Assembly: GCF_003226535.1 (NCBI RefSeq)
Contig: NZ_QKOB01000009.1
Coordinates: 1 to 64,000, forward strand
Length of the DNA stretch: 64,000 nucleotides
From: Meiothermus sp. Pnk-1
GTDB taxonomy: Bacteria; Deinococcota; Deinococci; Deinococcales; Thermaceae
Direction: 5' to 3'
Shown in pieces: positions 1 to 6,796 of the stretch. How positions within the stretch are numbered: position 1 is the stretch's first letter; each line of letters starts with the position of its first letter. Both the position numbers and the translations under genes were made by a program. A model generated the notes under the pieces. The model was not told the DNA's origin. It saw only the letters and a list, made by a program, of their open reading frames with translations, and did not search any database.

Positions 1-190
1 CCCCCGCGTTTAGCGTCTGGCGTTTTGCGTATTGCGTAAGACGTACAACGTACGACGTATGACCTAAGTCGCGTTTAGCGTCTGGCGTTTTGCGTATTGC
101 GTACGACGTATACCAACCCCACCCCAGCCCTCCCCTGCTAGGGGGGGAGCACCCCACGTTCAGCGTCTGGCGTTTTGCGTACAACGTGAG
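1..190. repeat. Composite intergenic repeat: 7-bp-period arrays around a C-rich core
   Basis: Stretches at 6-62, 71-112 and 157-188 are built of degenerate 7-mers, first GCGTnTn units (GCGTTTA, GCGTCTG, GCGTTTT, GCGTATT) and then RCGTAyG units. Between the second and third arrays, 113-156 carries a C-rich core with a TCCCCTGCTAGGGGG inverted repeat. The same core and arrays recur in reverse orientation at about 35357-35536. The window begins with CCCCC directly before GCGTTTA, as at 1442-1448 where hairpin modules precede, so more of this element may lie upstream. No long ORF is supported here. Confidence 0.85.
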
Positions 191-212
191 GTGATTTACC
201 CGGACGCTAAGC

Positions 213-1193
213 TCACGGTTCGAACAGCTCTTGCGAGGCTGGCAGAGGGTAGCCCAGGTGATGATAGGCCCGCTCGGTGGCGACCCGGCCCCGCGGGGTG
301 CGCTTGAGGAAGCCGAGCTGGATCAGGAAAGGTTCATGGACTTCCTCGAGCGTTGCGGGGTCTTCGGAGAGGGCGGTGGCCAGGGTCTCGAGGCCCACCG
401 GCCCTCCTCCGAAGCGCTGCAAGAGGGTCTCTAGGATCACCCGGTCGCGCCGCTCGAGGCCCATCGAATCTAGGCCCAAAGCATCCAGGGCTTCGCGGGC
501 CCGCTCCAGGGTCACGGTGTCTTCCCCGGCCACCTCGGCGTAGTCGCGCACCCGGCGGAAAAGGCGCTTAGCGATGCGCATAGTACCCCGGGAACGCCGC
601 CCGATCTCGTGAGCGGCCTCCTCGGTGATGGCAAGCCCCATCAAGGCAGCGTCGCGCACGATCCCTTGGGCTAGCTCTTCCTCGGTGTAAAACTCGAGGT
701 GCTCGATGATGCCAAAGCGGCTACGCAAGGGGCCAGAGATCAGGCCGGGGCGGGTGGTGGCTCCGATTAGGGTAAAGCGCGGCAAATCCAGCCGCAGCGT
801 GCGAGCGGCAGGCCCCTGGCCGATGACGATATCGATCTTGAAATCTTCCATCGCCGGGTAGAGGTGCTCCTCGGCAGCGCGGGAGAGACGGTGAATCTCG
901 TCGATAAACAAGACGTCGCCCTCCTCGATGGAGTTGGTCACGATGGCCGCCAGGTCTCCGGGCTTCTCGATGGCCGGGCCGCTGGTGACCCGGATGTTCA
1001 CCCCGAGTTCGTTGGCGATCACGTGTGCTAGGGTAGTTTTGCCCAGCCCAGGGGGTCCGAAAAGCAACATGTGGTCGAGCGGCTCCCCTCGGTTTTTGGC
1101 CGCCTGCAAATACACCGCGAGCTTTTCCTTGAGCCGCCGCTGGCCCACGTAATCCTCGAGACGCTTGGGCCTTAGGGTTAGATCGCCTTCCAC
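213..1193 (-). CDS. ruvB: RuvB, Holliday junction branch-migration helicase
   Basis: ATP-driven motor of the RuvAB complex that migrates Holliday junctions during recombinational repair. The 326-residue protein has the AAA+ Walker A GPPGLGKT at 46-53, Walker B DEIH at 98-101, the sensor/arginine-finger region [18 protein letters not shown] and a C-terminal winged-helix region, at the usual family length. Start is GTG at 1193. A TATGAT box lies 6 nt upstream, with TTGCAA 19 nt further as a possible -35, which fits a leaderless mRNA; there is no convincing Shine-Dalgarno site. ruvA and ruvC are not adjacent, as in other Thermaceae where the ruv genes are scattered (family knowledge). Repeat DNA flanks the gene on both sides. 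Confidence 0.96.
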   Translation of the reverse strand: MEGDLTLRPKRLEDYVGQRRLKEKLAVYLQAAKNRGEPLDHMLLFGPPGLGKTTLAHVIANELGVNIRVTSGPAIEKPGDLAAIVTNSIEEGDVLFIDEIHRLSRAAEEHLYPAMEDFKIDIVIGQGPAARTLRLDLPRFTLIGATTRPGLISGPLRSRFGIIEHLEFYTEEELAQGIVRDAALMGLAITEEAAHEIGRRSRGTMRIAKRLFRRVRDYAEVAGEDTVTLERAREALDALGLDSMGLERRDRVILETLLQRFGGGPVGLETLATALSEDPATLEEVHEPFLIQLGFLKRTPRGRVATERAYHHLGYPLPASQELFEP

Positions 1194-1199
1194 CCTAGC

Positions 1200-1224
1200 A
1201 TCATACTCCGAAACACGATTATGA
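1200..1224 (-). promoter_or_regulatory. Candidate leaderless promoter of ruvB
   Basis: TATGAT (1200-1205, minus strand) ends 6 nt before the GTG start at 1193. TTGCAA lies 19 nt upstream at 1219-1224, a slightly long spacing. Confidence 0.5.
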
Positions 1225-1261
1225 TTGCAACATAATCAACGCGGCCCTAGTGCACTGGCAA

Positions 1262-1445
1262 CTTATTTGTGCTGACTCAGACGTCGTACGTCGAACGTCA
1301 TACGAAGGGGATCGGTCCCTCGGGTGTACGGGCGTAGCCCGTCCCGACAGGGGATCGTCCCCTAGGTGTACGAGCTTTGCTCGTCCCGACAGGGAATCTA
1401 CCTCTAGGTGCACGGAGCTTGCTCCGTCCCGAAGGGAATCTACCC
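1262..1445 (+). repeat. Tandem hairpin modules with covarying stems
   Basis: After a short 7-mer-like stretch (1278-1304) there are three modules of about 42-45 bp. Each holds a GGGATCGTCCCC-like segment and then a hairpin followed by CCCGA. The hairpins are ACGGGC-GTA-GCCCGT (1328-1342), ACGAGC-TTT-GCTCGT (1370-1384) and ACGGAGC-TT-GCTCCGT (1412-1427). The stems differ in sequence but each is fully paired, so structure is kept while bases change. This lies in the 373-bp gap between ruvB and the HD gene, where no gene is supported. Confidence 0.8.
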
Positions 1446-1552
1446 CCGCGTTTAGCATAAGACGTACGACGTAGGACGCAAGTCGCGTTTAGCGTATAGC
1501 GTACGACGTATGACCTAAGTCGCGTCTGGCGTTTTGCGTATAGCGTACAATG
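1446..1552 (+). repeat. 7-bp-period array
   Basis: GCGTTTA-type and ACGTACG-type 7-mers run directly on from the hairpin modules. They include the linker TGACCTAAGTCGCGT, which is also present at about 60-75. The HD gene ends at 1567, so the repeat fills the intergenic space. Confidence 0.8.
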
Positions 1553-1566
1553 AAGTTACCGGCGCA

Positions 1567-2220
1567 CTAGCCCTCTCCAGCATCTAGCACGTCTTTTCCC
1601 TCCCACTCGAGCAGAAACCGCTGTACGAACGCTTCCATGTACCGATGCCGCTCTTCGGCAATCTTCCGGGCGGTTGGGGTATGCATGCGGTCTTTGAGCA
1701 GAAGGAGCTTTTCGTAAAAGTGGGCTAGTGAACTGCCGGACTTGTTGCGGTACGCCTCAAAAGAGGCATGGAGTTCGGGCAGCTCCTCGGGGTCGTACAG
1801 GGGGCGCTGCTTGAAGCCTCCGTAGGCGAAGGCCCGGGCAATCCCGATGGCCCCGATGGCGTCGAGCCGGTCGGCGTCTTGCACCACCTGGCCCTCGAGC
1901 GTGGGCATCTCGTCGGGAACCCCGGCCCCCTTGAAGCTCACCCGTTGGCAAATATCCAGGACCTGCCGGATCGTCGGGGGAGGCACCCGAAGCTCGGTCA
2001 ACAAGGGCTCGATTACCGGATCGTGGGGGTATTTCCAGTCCTCGAGGTCGTGGCAGAGCGCGGCCAGCTCGACCAGGTAGAGATCGGCCTGCTCGGCTGC
2101 GGCGATCCGTTTCGCCATCCGCCACACCCGCCAGATGTGCCACCAATCGTGGCTGCCTTCGCTCACCGAGCGGGCCTTGACCCGCTCGGCCAGGGATTGG
2201 ATGTGCTGCTTTATCCTCAC
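1567..2220 (-). CDS. HD-domain phosphohydrolase (YedJ/YpgQ-like)
   Basis: A 217-residue all-helical HD-superfamily protein. Metal ligands are visible as His24 (SHDWWH), the His57-Asp58 pair (LCHDLEDWKY) and a distal Asp in DADRLDAIGAIG. Layout and length match the YedJ/YpgQ group, whose members hydrolyse nucleotides or pyrophosphate bonds; the substrate here cannot be told from sequence. Start is GTG at 2220, with TACGAT ending exactly 6 nt upstream (2227-2232) and no Shine-Dalgarno site, so a leaderless mRNA is likely. It is divergent from the pseudouridine synthase gene with only 35 bp between the two chosen starts. Confidence 0.85.
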   Translation of the reverse strand: MRIKQHIQSLAERVKARSVSEGSHDWWHIWRVWRMAKRIAAAEQADLYLVELAALCHDLEDWKYPHDPVIEPLLTELRVPPPTIRQVLDICQRVSFKGAGVPDEMPTLEGQVVQDADRLDAIGAIGIARAFAYGGFKQRPLYDPEELPELHASFEAYRNKSGSSLAHFYEKLLLLKDRMHTPTARKIAEERHRYMEAFVQRFLLEWEGKDVLDAGEG

Positions 2221-2226
2221 CCCGTA

Positions 2227-2248
2227 ATCGTACTTGGGTGGGTAAGCT
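2227..2248. promoter_or_regulatory. Back-to-back overlapping -10 boxes for divergent genes
   Basis: Minus-strand TACGAT (2227-2232) is 6 nt before the HD-gene GTG. Plus-strand TAAGCT (2243-2248) is 7 nt before the GTG at 2256 of the rluD-type gene. The two -10 boxes are 10 nt apart, so each promoter's -35 region falls at or inside the other gene's start and both could not be occupied at once. Confidence 0.5.
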
Positions 2249-2255
2249 GTTACTC

Positions 2256-3200
2256 GTGCTGCGCTTTACCGCTCAAGGCGTTCGCCTCGACCAAGCGTTG
2301 GCCTACGAGGCTAAAACCTCGAGGGTCAAGGCCCAGGAGTGGATCGAAATGGGCCTCGTGCGGGTGGACGGTAAGCCGGTAACCAAGGCCTCTTACCGGC
2401 TAAAGGGGGAGTGGGTGGAGGTCGAGCCTCCCCCCGAACGCCCCCCCAGCGTCGAGCCGGAAAATGTGCCGCTCGAGGTTCTCTACGAAGACCAGGACCT
2501 GGTAGTGGTCAACAAACCTGCGGGCATGATCACCCATCCCGCCCCAGGGGTTACCTCGGGAACCTTGGTGAACGCAATTCTGGGGCGTTATGCCGAGCTA
2601 AGGGGGGTGCTAGCGACCCAGCTCGAGGACGAAGAAGCACCTTCACGACCCGAACTCATCCGGCCTGGCATCGTTCACCGGCTCGATAAGGACACCTCGG
2701 GGGTGATCCTGGTGGCCCGCCACGAGGCCGCCCACCGCCGGCTCTCCGAAGCTTTCCGGGGTCGCAGCGTTTACAAGCGCTATCTGGCGATTACCGCGGG
2801 CCACCCTAAAGAGGGAACCTTCGCCGCCCCTATCGGACGCCACCCGGTGGACCGCACCCGGATGCACGTGGGAGGGATCGCCGCCCGCTACGCCGAGACC
2901 GACTTCGAGATCCTGGCGACTTCCGGCCAGTACGCCTTGGTAAGCGCCGTCCTGCACACCGGGCGGACCCACCAGATTCGGGTCCACCTCAAAGCCTTGC
3001 ACGCCCCCATCCTGGGTGACGAGGTGTACGGCAAGCCCTCAGGGTTGATCGCCCGGCAGGCCCTCCACGCCTACGAACTGCGCATCCAGCACCCCCGCAC
3101 CGGGAAGTACCTCGAGTTCACCGCCCCAGTGCCCGCCGATATGGTCGGGGCCTGGGAGGCTTTGGGTGGAACCTGGCCGGAGATGCTTGTTTCGGCGTAA
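2256..3200 (+). CDS. rluD: RluA/RluD-family pseudouridine synthase
   Basis: Converts uridine to pseudouridine in RNA, in RluD's case in helix 69 of 23S rRNA. The 314 residues hold an N-terminal S4 RNA-binding domain (about 8-60) and the RluA catalytic domain, whose signature GIVHRLDKDTSG puts the catalytic Asp near residue 144. HTGRTHQIRVHL follows near the C-terminus. An upstream in-frame GTG at 2238 is possible. I prefer 2256 because TAAGCT lies 7 nt before it and the protein then begins directly with the S4 lead-in. Target specificity (RluD versus RluB/C-type positions) is inferred from overall similarity only. Confidence 0.88.
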   Translation: MLRFTAQGVRLDQALAYEAKTSRVKAQEWIEMGLVRVDGKPVTKASYRLKGEWVEVEPPPERPPSVEPENVPLEVLYEDQDLVVVNKPAGMITHPAPGVTSGTLVNAILGRYAELRGVLATQLEDEEAPSRPELIRPGIVHRLDKDTSGVILVARHEAAHRRLSEAFRGRSVYKRYLAITAGHPKEGTFAAPIGRHPVDRTRMHVGGIAARYAETDFEILATSGQYALVSAVLHTGRTHQIRVHLKALHAPILGDEVYGKPSGLIARQALHAYELRIQHPRTGKYLEFTAPVPADMVGAWEALGGTWPEMLVSA

Positions 3201-3242
3201 GCCGTGAGGCTACAGCTTCAGCTGGGCCAAAGCTTGGTGGGT

Positions 3243-3248
3243 TAGCTT
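3243..3248 (+). promoter_or_regulatory. Candidate leaderless -10 box of the PAP2 gene
   Basis: TAGCTT ends 6 nt before the GTG at 3255. No clear -35 is seen, and the gene could also be read from the rluD transcript. Confidence 0.35.
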
Positions 3249-3254
3249 GGGCGG

Positions 3255-3914
3255 GTGCTGGCTCGAGTCCTTGGCTACTACAAGAAGCGGGGTCCACTCC
3301 TGCTGCTTCTCTTCTTGGGCATCCTGCTCCCCCTCATCGTCTTGGGGGTTTTGTCCGACGAGGTCTTAGAGCGTGAGGACATCCGCCTCGACCGCTGGGT
3401 CATCGGTTTGATGCACCCGCTGGCTTCCCCGACCCTGCAGAAGATCGGCCTGGTGTTACGGTTTTTGGGCGGGGTAGAGGTGCTGGGGGCAGCTTCGCTT
3501 TTCATCGTGGGGTACTTGTTCCTTAGAAAACGCTTCTGGAAGGCCGTGTTTTTCGCCCTCGCGATGGGGGGTGCGGTGGGGCTGAACCTGCTGGCCAAGG
3601 CTTTTTTTCGCCGTGACCGCCCGCTCGAGGCCCTCTTGCATGAGCCCAACTACAGCTTCCCCAGCGGCCACGCCAGCGGAAGCATGGCCTTCGCGATGGC
3701 GGTGATCGTCCTCCTCTGGCCGAGCCGCTGGCGGTGGTGGGCGGTGATGGTGGGTATCGGCTTTACGTTGCTGGTGGGGGTTTCCCGGATTTACCTGGGC
3801 GCCCACTACCCCTCGGACGTGCTGGGCGGGTGGATGGCCTCGCTGGCCTGGGTGCTCGGGTTGCGTCAGGTGTTGCGCTCGAGGCTCAGGCCCTCGAGAC
3901 CTGAGCCTCACTAG
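3255..3914 (+). CDS. PAP2-family membrane phosphatase
   Basis: Integral-membrane phosphatase of the type 2 phosphatidic acid phosphatase family, acting on lipid phosphates such as phosphatidate, phosphatidylglycerophosphate or undecaprenyl pyrophosphate. All three motifs are present in 219 residues: K-x6-RP (KAFFRRDRP, 115-123), PSGH (136-139) and SR-x5-H-x3-D (177-188). Several hydrophobic segments surround them, beginning with one at about 14-34. Start is GTG at 3255, 54 bp after rluD. The 3' end overlaps the tail of the convergent DUF4188 gene by 29 bp. The exact substrate is not predictable. Confidence 0.9.
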   Translation: MLARVLGYYKKRGPLLLLLFLGILLPLIVLGVLSDEVLEREDIRLDRWVIGLMHPLASPTLQKIGLVLRFLGGVEVLGAASLFIVGYLFLRKRFWKAVFFALAMGGAVGLNLLAKAFFRRDRPLEALLHEPNYSFPSGHASGSMAFAMAVIVLLWPSRWRWWAVMVGIGFTLLVGVSRIYLGAHYPSDVLGGWMASLAWVLGLRQVLRSRLRPSRPEPH

Positions 3915-4395
3915 GGGCTTCGCTCATCCGCCCCCGCATGCTCTCCAGCCTCCCCCTCACCTTCACGGCTTTGGTCGCCTGTGCGAGGCCGTAGGGCGGC
4001 ATGTTGATATAGACGTTCTCAAAGGCTCCGGCCTCGACCTGGTACGTTTCGTGCCAGATCCCCACCGCGCCCCCCTTGAAAGACTGGCGGAAAAACTGCT
4101 TCCAGGCTTCGGGGTGCAGATCGGGCTCCTGGCGGGCGAAGCGCTCCAAGTCCTCGGTGCTCCTCCAGTACTGCACCATGACGGTCTCACGAAAGTTCAA
4201 GCTGAGGAAGGGGCCATTCGCACCCAGAAACCCGCTCTCGGGATGCTGGTAAAGATATCTCACCATGGGCTCCATGGCCCTCGCTACCGGCAGCCAATCG
4301 CGCCAGCGCAGCCAGTTGTTGACCCGCATTCCGATGAGGAAAACCACCAGCGGGCCTTCGTGTTTTGCCGTGAAACGTCCAGTTTGGGGGCTCAT
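3886..4395 (-). CDS. DUF4188-family (monooxygenase-like) protein
   Basis: A 169-residue protein resembling the DUF4188 family, small ferredoxin-like alpha/beta proteins related to antibiotic monooxygenases. The conserved feel is in FLIGMRVNNWLRW, SLNFRETVMVQYWRS and WHETY. Activity is unknown. ATG at 4395 is chosen because it overlaps the TGA of the upstream NmrA-like gene as ATGA, a sign of translational coupling; an ORF extends 18 codons further upstream but lacks this logic. It is the last gene of the tetR operon. An oxidative or detoxification role for the operon is only an inference from the company of an SDR protein and a TetR regulator. Confidence 0.7.
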   Translation of the reverse strand: MSPQTGRFTAKHEGPLVVFLIGMRVNNWLRWRDWLPVARAMEPMVRYLYQHPESGFLGANGPFLSLNFRETVMVQYWRSTEDLERFARQEPDLHPEAWKQFFRQSFKGGAVGIWHETYQVEAGAFENVYINMPPYGLAQATKAVKVRGRLESMRGRMSEAPSEAQVSRA

Positions 4396-5372
4396 GCTGA
4401 CTCCCGGGCAGTTTTCAGGGTGGATGGGAGGGGGTGCCGCCGGTACCACTCGAGCGTCCGCCGTAGGGCTTCTTCCATCGGCGTATGCAAGTCTCCGAAA
4501 GCTGTTGCGAATTTTGACGAATCTACTACATAGGGCCGCTCGAACTGATAAAGCATCTCCTGCATCTCTTGTAATACCGGCATGAACCTACTGACCACCC
4601 TCAAGGCTAACCCCCCTAGGGTGCGAATTCTGAGCGGTTTCCCGGCGAGACGGGCAGCGAGTTCCAACACCTCGCGCCTAGTCTGAGTGGGGGGATTGGG
4701 CACGTGCCAGACTTTCCCGAAAGCCTCTTCGTGTTCACCTAGAGTGACCAGGGCCTTTCCAAAATCTTCTATGTAGGTAAGGGTGTGGGGCAGATCGATA
4801 TTGCCGATTTGCAAAACCGCTTGGCCGCGCAGCAGAGCGGGAAATACCCGACTCCCCAAGATAGACTGATCGGTGGCGTAGGGGCCGAAGAAGTTTGCGC
4901 CGCGTCCGAACGTGACCCGGACTCTACCTTCACGGTGAGCTTGCAGCATCGCCTCCACGGCCTTGGCCCTGGCCCGGCCTTTGCGGGTGGTCGCGTTCAT
5001 GGGCCGGTCTTCGCGGATGGGGCCTGCGGCCTGATCGTACATGTAGAGATTGTCCCCGATCACTAGCCGGGCTCCGGTCTCTTTGGCGGCTTCCAGAATG
5101 TTCTTCCACATCCGGGGCAGGTCGGTTTCCCAGGCCGCGCCGGAGTAAGCCGGGGCCACACAGTTGTAGATCACCGCAGCTCCGTCCGCAGCCACGCGAG
5201 ATTGTGTGGGGTCATATACGTCTACGGCCACCACCTCGACCCCAGCAGGCAGGTCACCCATGCGACCGCTGCGGTTGACCATCCGCACCTTTTGGCCGCG
5301 TCGTAGCAGCTCCCTCATAACCGAGCGCCCTAAGGGGCCAGTGCCGAACACCACATGCAGTTCCTTCGACAT
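4392..5372 (-). CDS. NAD(P)-binding NmrA/extended-SDR-like protein
   Basis: A 326-residue Rossmann-fold protein with the dinucleotide-binding loop VFGTGPLGRSV near residues 8-18, followed by the basic stretch expected for NADP preference (MVNRSGRMG). It looks like an epimerase/dehydratase-type SDR; the usual YxxxK appears only loosely (NLYMYDQA), so it may be a redox sensor or ether-type reductase, not a classical epimerase. A good Shine-Dalgarno (GGAGG) precedes ATG at 5372. It follows the DUF2269 gene by 9 bp and overlaps the DUF4188 gene by 4 nt, so the three are one transcription unit. Confidence 0.8.
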   Translation of the reverse strand: MSKELHVVFGTGPLGRSVMRELLRRGQKVRMVNRSGRMGDLPAGVEVVAVDVYDPTQSRVAADGAAVIYNCVAPAYSGAAWETDLPRMWKNILEAAKETGARLVIGDNLYMYDQAAGPIREDRPMNATTRKGRARAKAVEAMLQAHREGRVRVTFGRGANFFGPYATDQSILGSRVFPALLRGQAVLQIGNIDLPHTLTYIEDFGKALVTLGEHEEAFGKVWHVPNPPTQTRREVLELAARLAGKPLRIRTLGGLALRVVSRFMPVLQEMQEMLYQFERPYVVDSSKFATAFGDLHTPMEEALRRTLEWYRRHPLPSTLKTARESA

Positions 5373-5381
5373 GTTTCCTCC

Positions 5382-5831
5382 TTAAGCAGGTTTGCACACC
5401 ATGAAGTAGAGATTCAGCAGCGGCAAGACCGTGGCGACAATGCCGAACACGCCCCATAGGTTGGCCAGCCGCCAGTACGCTGCGGGGATGCTCTCCTGGT
5501 TGGCAAAAGCCCTGGCCATGCGGGCCTGGACGAGCTGGATGGGGACGAGCCAGATTACCCCCGAGGCCACGAACAGTGCCCGGCCCCAGCCCACCCAGGT
5601 GGCCCCCTCCCAGCGTCCGGCCATCAGCTCGCCGGTTACGATGATCAGCCCCACGCCCAGCGCGGTGAAAGCGAAATCGGTGATGGTCACCAGCCGCTGG
5701 GCATGGGCCACGATGGTCGAGTGGCGGGTGCGGTCGGCCAGCACCTTCCACAGGGCGCTGACGAGGATGTTGCCCAGGAAGATGACCGCGCCGAGCACGT
5801 GGAGCGACTTGAGCAAAAGGTAGCCATCCAT
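5382..5831 (-). CDS. DUF2269-family integral membrane protein
   Basis: A 149-residue protein with four hydrophobic segments, beginning YLLLKSLHVLGAVIFLGN, the hallmark opening of DUF2269 proteins. The function of the family is not known. ATG at 5831 has a strong Shine-Dalgarno (AAAGGAAA) in front; longer readings upstream have no such site. It sits 71 bp downstream of the tetR gene and 9 bp upstream of the NmrA-like gene, so it is probably the first target of that regulator. Confidence 0.8.
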   Translation of the reverse strand: MDGYLLLKSLHVLGAVIFLGNILVSALWKVLADRTRHSTIVAHAQRLVTITDFAFTALGVGLIIVTGELMAGRWEGATWVGWGRALFVASGVIWLVPIQLVQARMARAFANQESIPAAYWRLANLWGVFGIVATVLPLLNLYFMVCKPA

Positions 5832-5902
5832 GGTGTTTTCCTTTCGATTGATTACCGCATTCACGCAACTTAACACCGTAAACCTCGCGGGCAAAAAAAG
5901 AG

Positions 5903-6562
5903 CTATGGACCCAGGCCCCGGTCGGTCATCTCGAGGTAATTCCTCATCAACCGCCGGGCTTCGGACTCTTCCCATTTAGGGATGACCCCTCGCATGGATA
6001 GTGCCAGCGAGACGATCCCGTGGACCCCTGACCACAGCAGGTTGGTGGTCTCTATGGGGTCACCCATGCGAATGGCCCCCGCTTTCATCGCCTCGATGAC
6101 GGCATTCATCAAGATCGTGTAGGAGTTGGAGCCCTGCACCTCCCCCTTGGAATCGGTCGCTTTGGTCACCCAGTCGCTCCTTTGCATGAACATCACCTGG
6201 TAGTGCAGGGGGCGGGAAAGGCCGAACTCGAGGTAAGCCCAGGCTAGAGCATGCAGCCGTTGGAGGGGGTCGGGGTTTTGCCGATAGGCCCTGCCCAAGG
6301 CTTCGGTAAACTCGGTGAAGCCTTGCTGGCAAACAGCAAACAGCAGATCCTCTTTGTCTTTGAAGTACAGGTAGATGGTGGTGGGGGTATAGCCTATAGC
6401 TTCGGCTACCTGACGCAGGCTGAAACCTTCGTATCCTTCCCGCTCGAACAGCTGAGTGGCGGCCTCGAGGATGGCCTGGCGCGTCTCCTGCCGCCGTCGC
6501 TCGCGACGTTCTACGCTTTTCTGGCGGATGCGGGTTTGGCGAGTGGCGGCAGCTTTGCTCAC
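5903..6562 (-). CDS. TetR-family transcriptional regulator
   Basis: A 219-residue regulator with an arginine/lysine-rich N-terminal tail and a TetR helix-turn-helix at about 27-72 (AILEAATQLFEREG ... TPTTIYLYFKDKEDLL). The C-terminal part is a helical ligand domain, resembling the TetR_C_13/WHG class by eye. Start is GTG at 6562. The promoter TTGACG-17-TAAATT ends 6 nt before that GTG, so transcription should begin at the start codon. It leads an operon with DUF2269, NmrA-like and DUF4188 genes and likely regulates it and itself. Ligand unknown. Confidence 0.88.
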   Translation of the reverse strand: MSKAAATRQTRIRQKSVERRERRRQETRQAILEAATQLFEREGYEGFSLRQVAEAIGYTPTTIYLYFKDKEDLLFAVCQQGFTEFTEALGRAYRQNPDPLQRLHALAWAYLEFGLSRPLHYQVMFMQRSDWVTKATDSKGEVQGSNSYTILMNAVIEAMKAGAIRMGDPIETTNLLWSGVHGIVSLALSMRGVIPKWEESEARRLMRNYLEMTDRGLGP

Positions 6563-6568
6563 GGGTTC

Positions 6569-6597
6569 AATTTACTTTACAATGTTATTTTCGTCAA
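6569..6597 (-). promoter_or_regulatory. Promoter of the tetR-DUF2269-NmrA-DUF4188 operon
   Basis: The -35 TTGACG (6592-6597) and -10 TAAATT (6569-6574) are separated by 17 bp and the -10 ends 6 nt before the GTG. This is one of the best-supported leaderless promoters in the window. Confidence 0.75.
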
Positions 6598-6796
6598 TCC
6601 CTCAGCGCCTGCAATAGCCCCCAAAGTTCCCTCGCGTCTATAAGATAGCATTTTCCCAACCCAAATTTCGCGTTGTGGGAGTATCGGGTAAACAAGCCGA
6701 CGTAGAGGGAAAACAGCACAGCAACAATTGGGGGCCCCAGTCTCTCTGATAGTAGGGGAGGCCCAGCGACGATTGTGTGGTAGGAGCTTTATGGCT

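Noticed and set aside
1-190. CRISPR array
   Set aside because: The repeats are 7-bp, degenerate and contiguous, with no unique spacers and no cas genes in the window.
1262-1445. Tandem intrinsic terminators
   Set aside because: The hairpins are strong but none is followed by a T-tract on either strand, and they recur in fixed modules at loci of different orientation.
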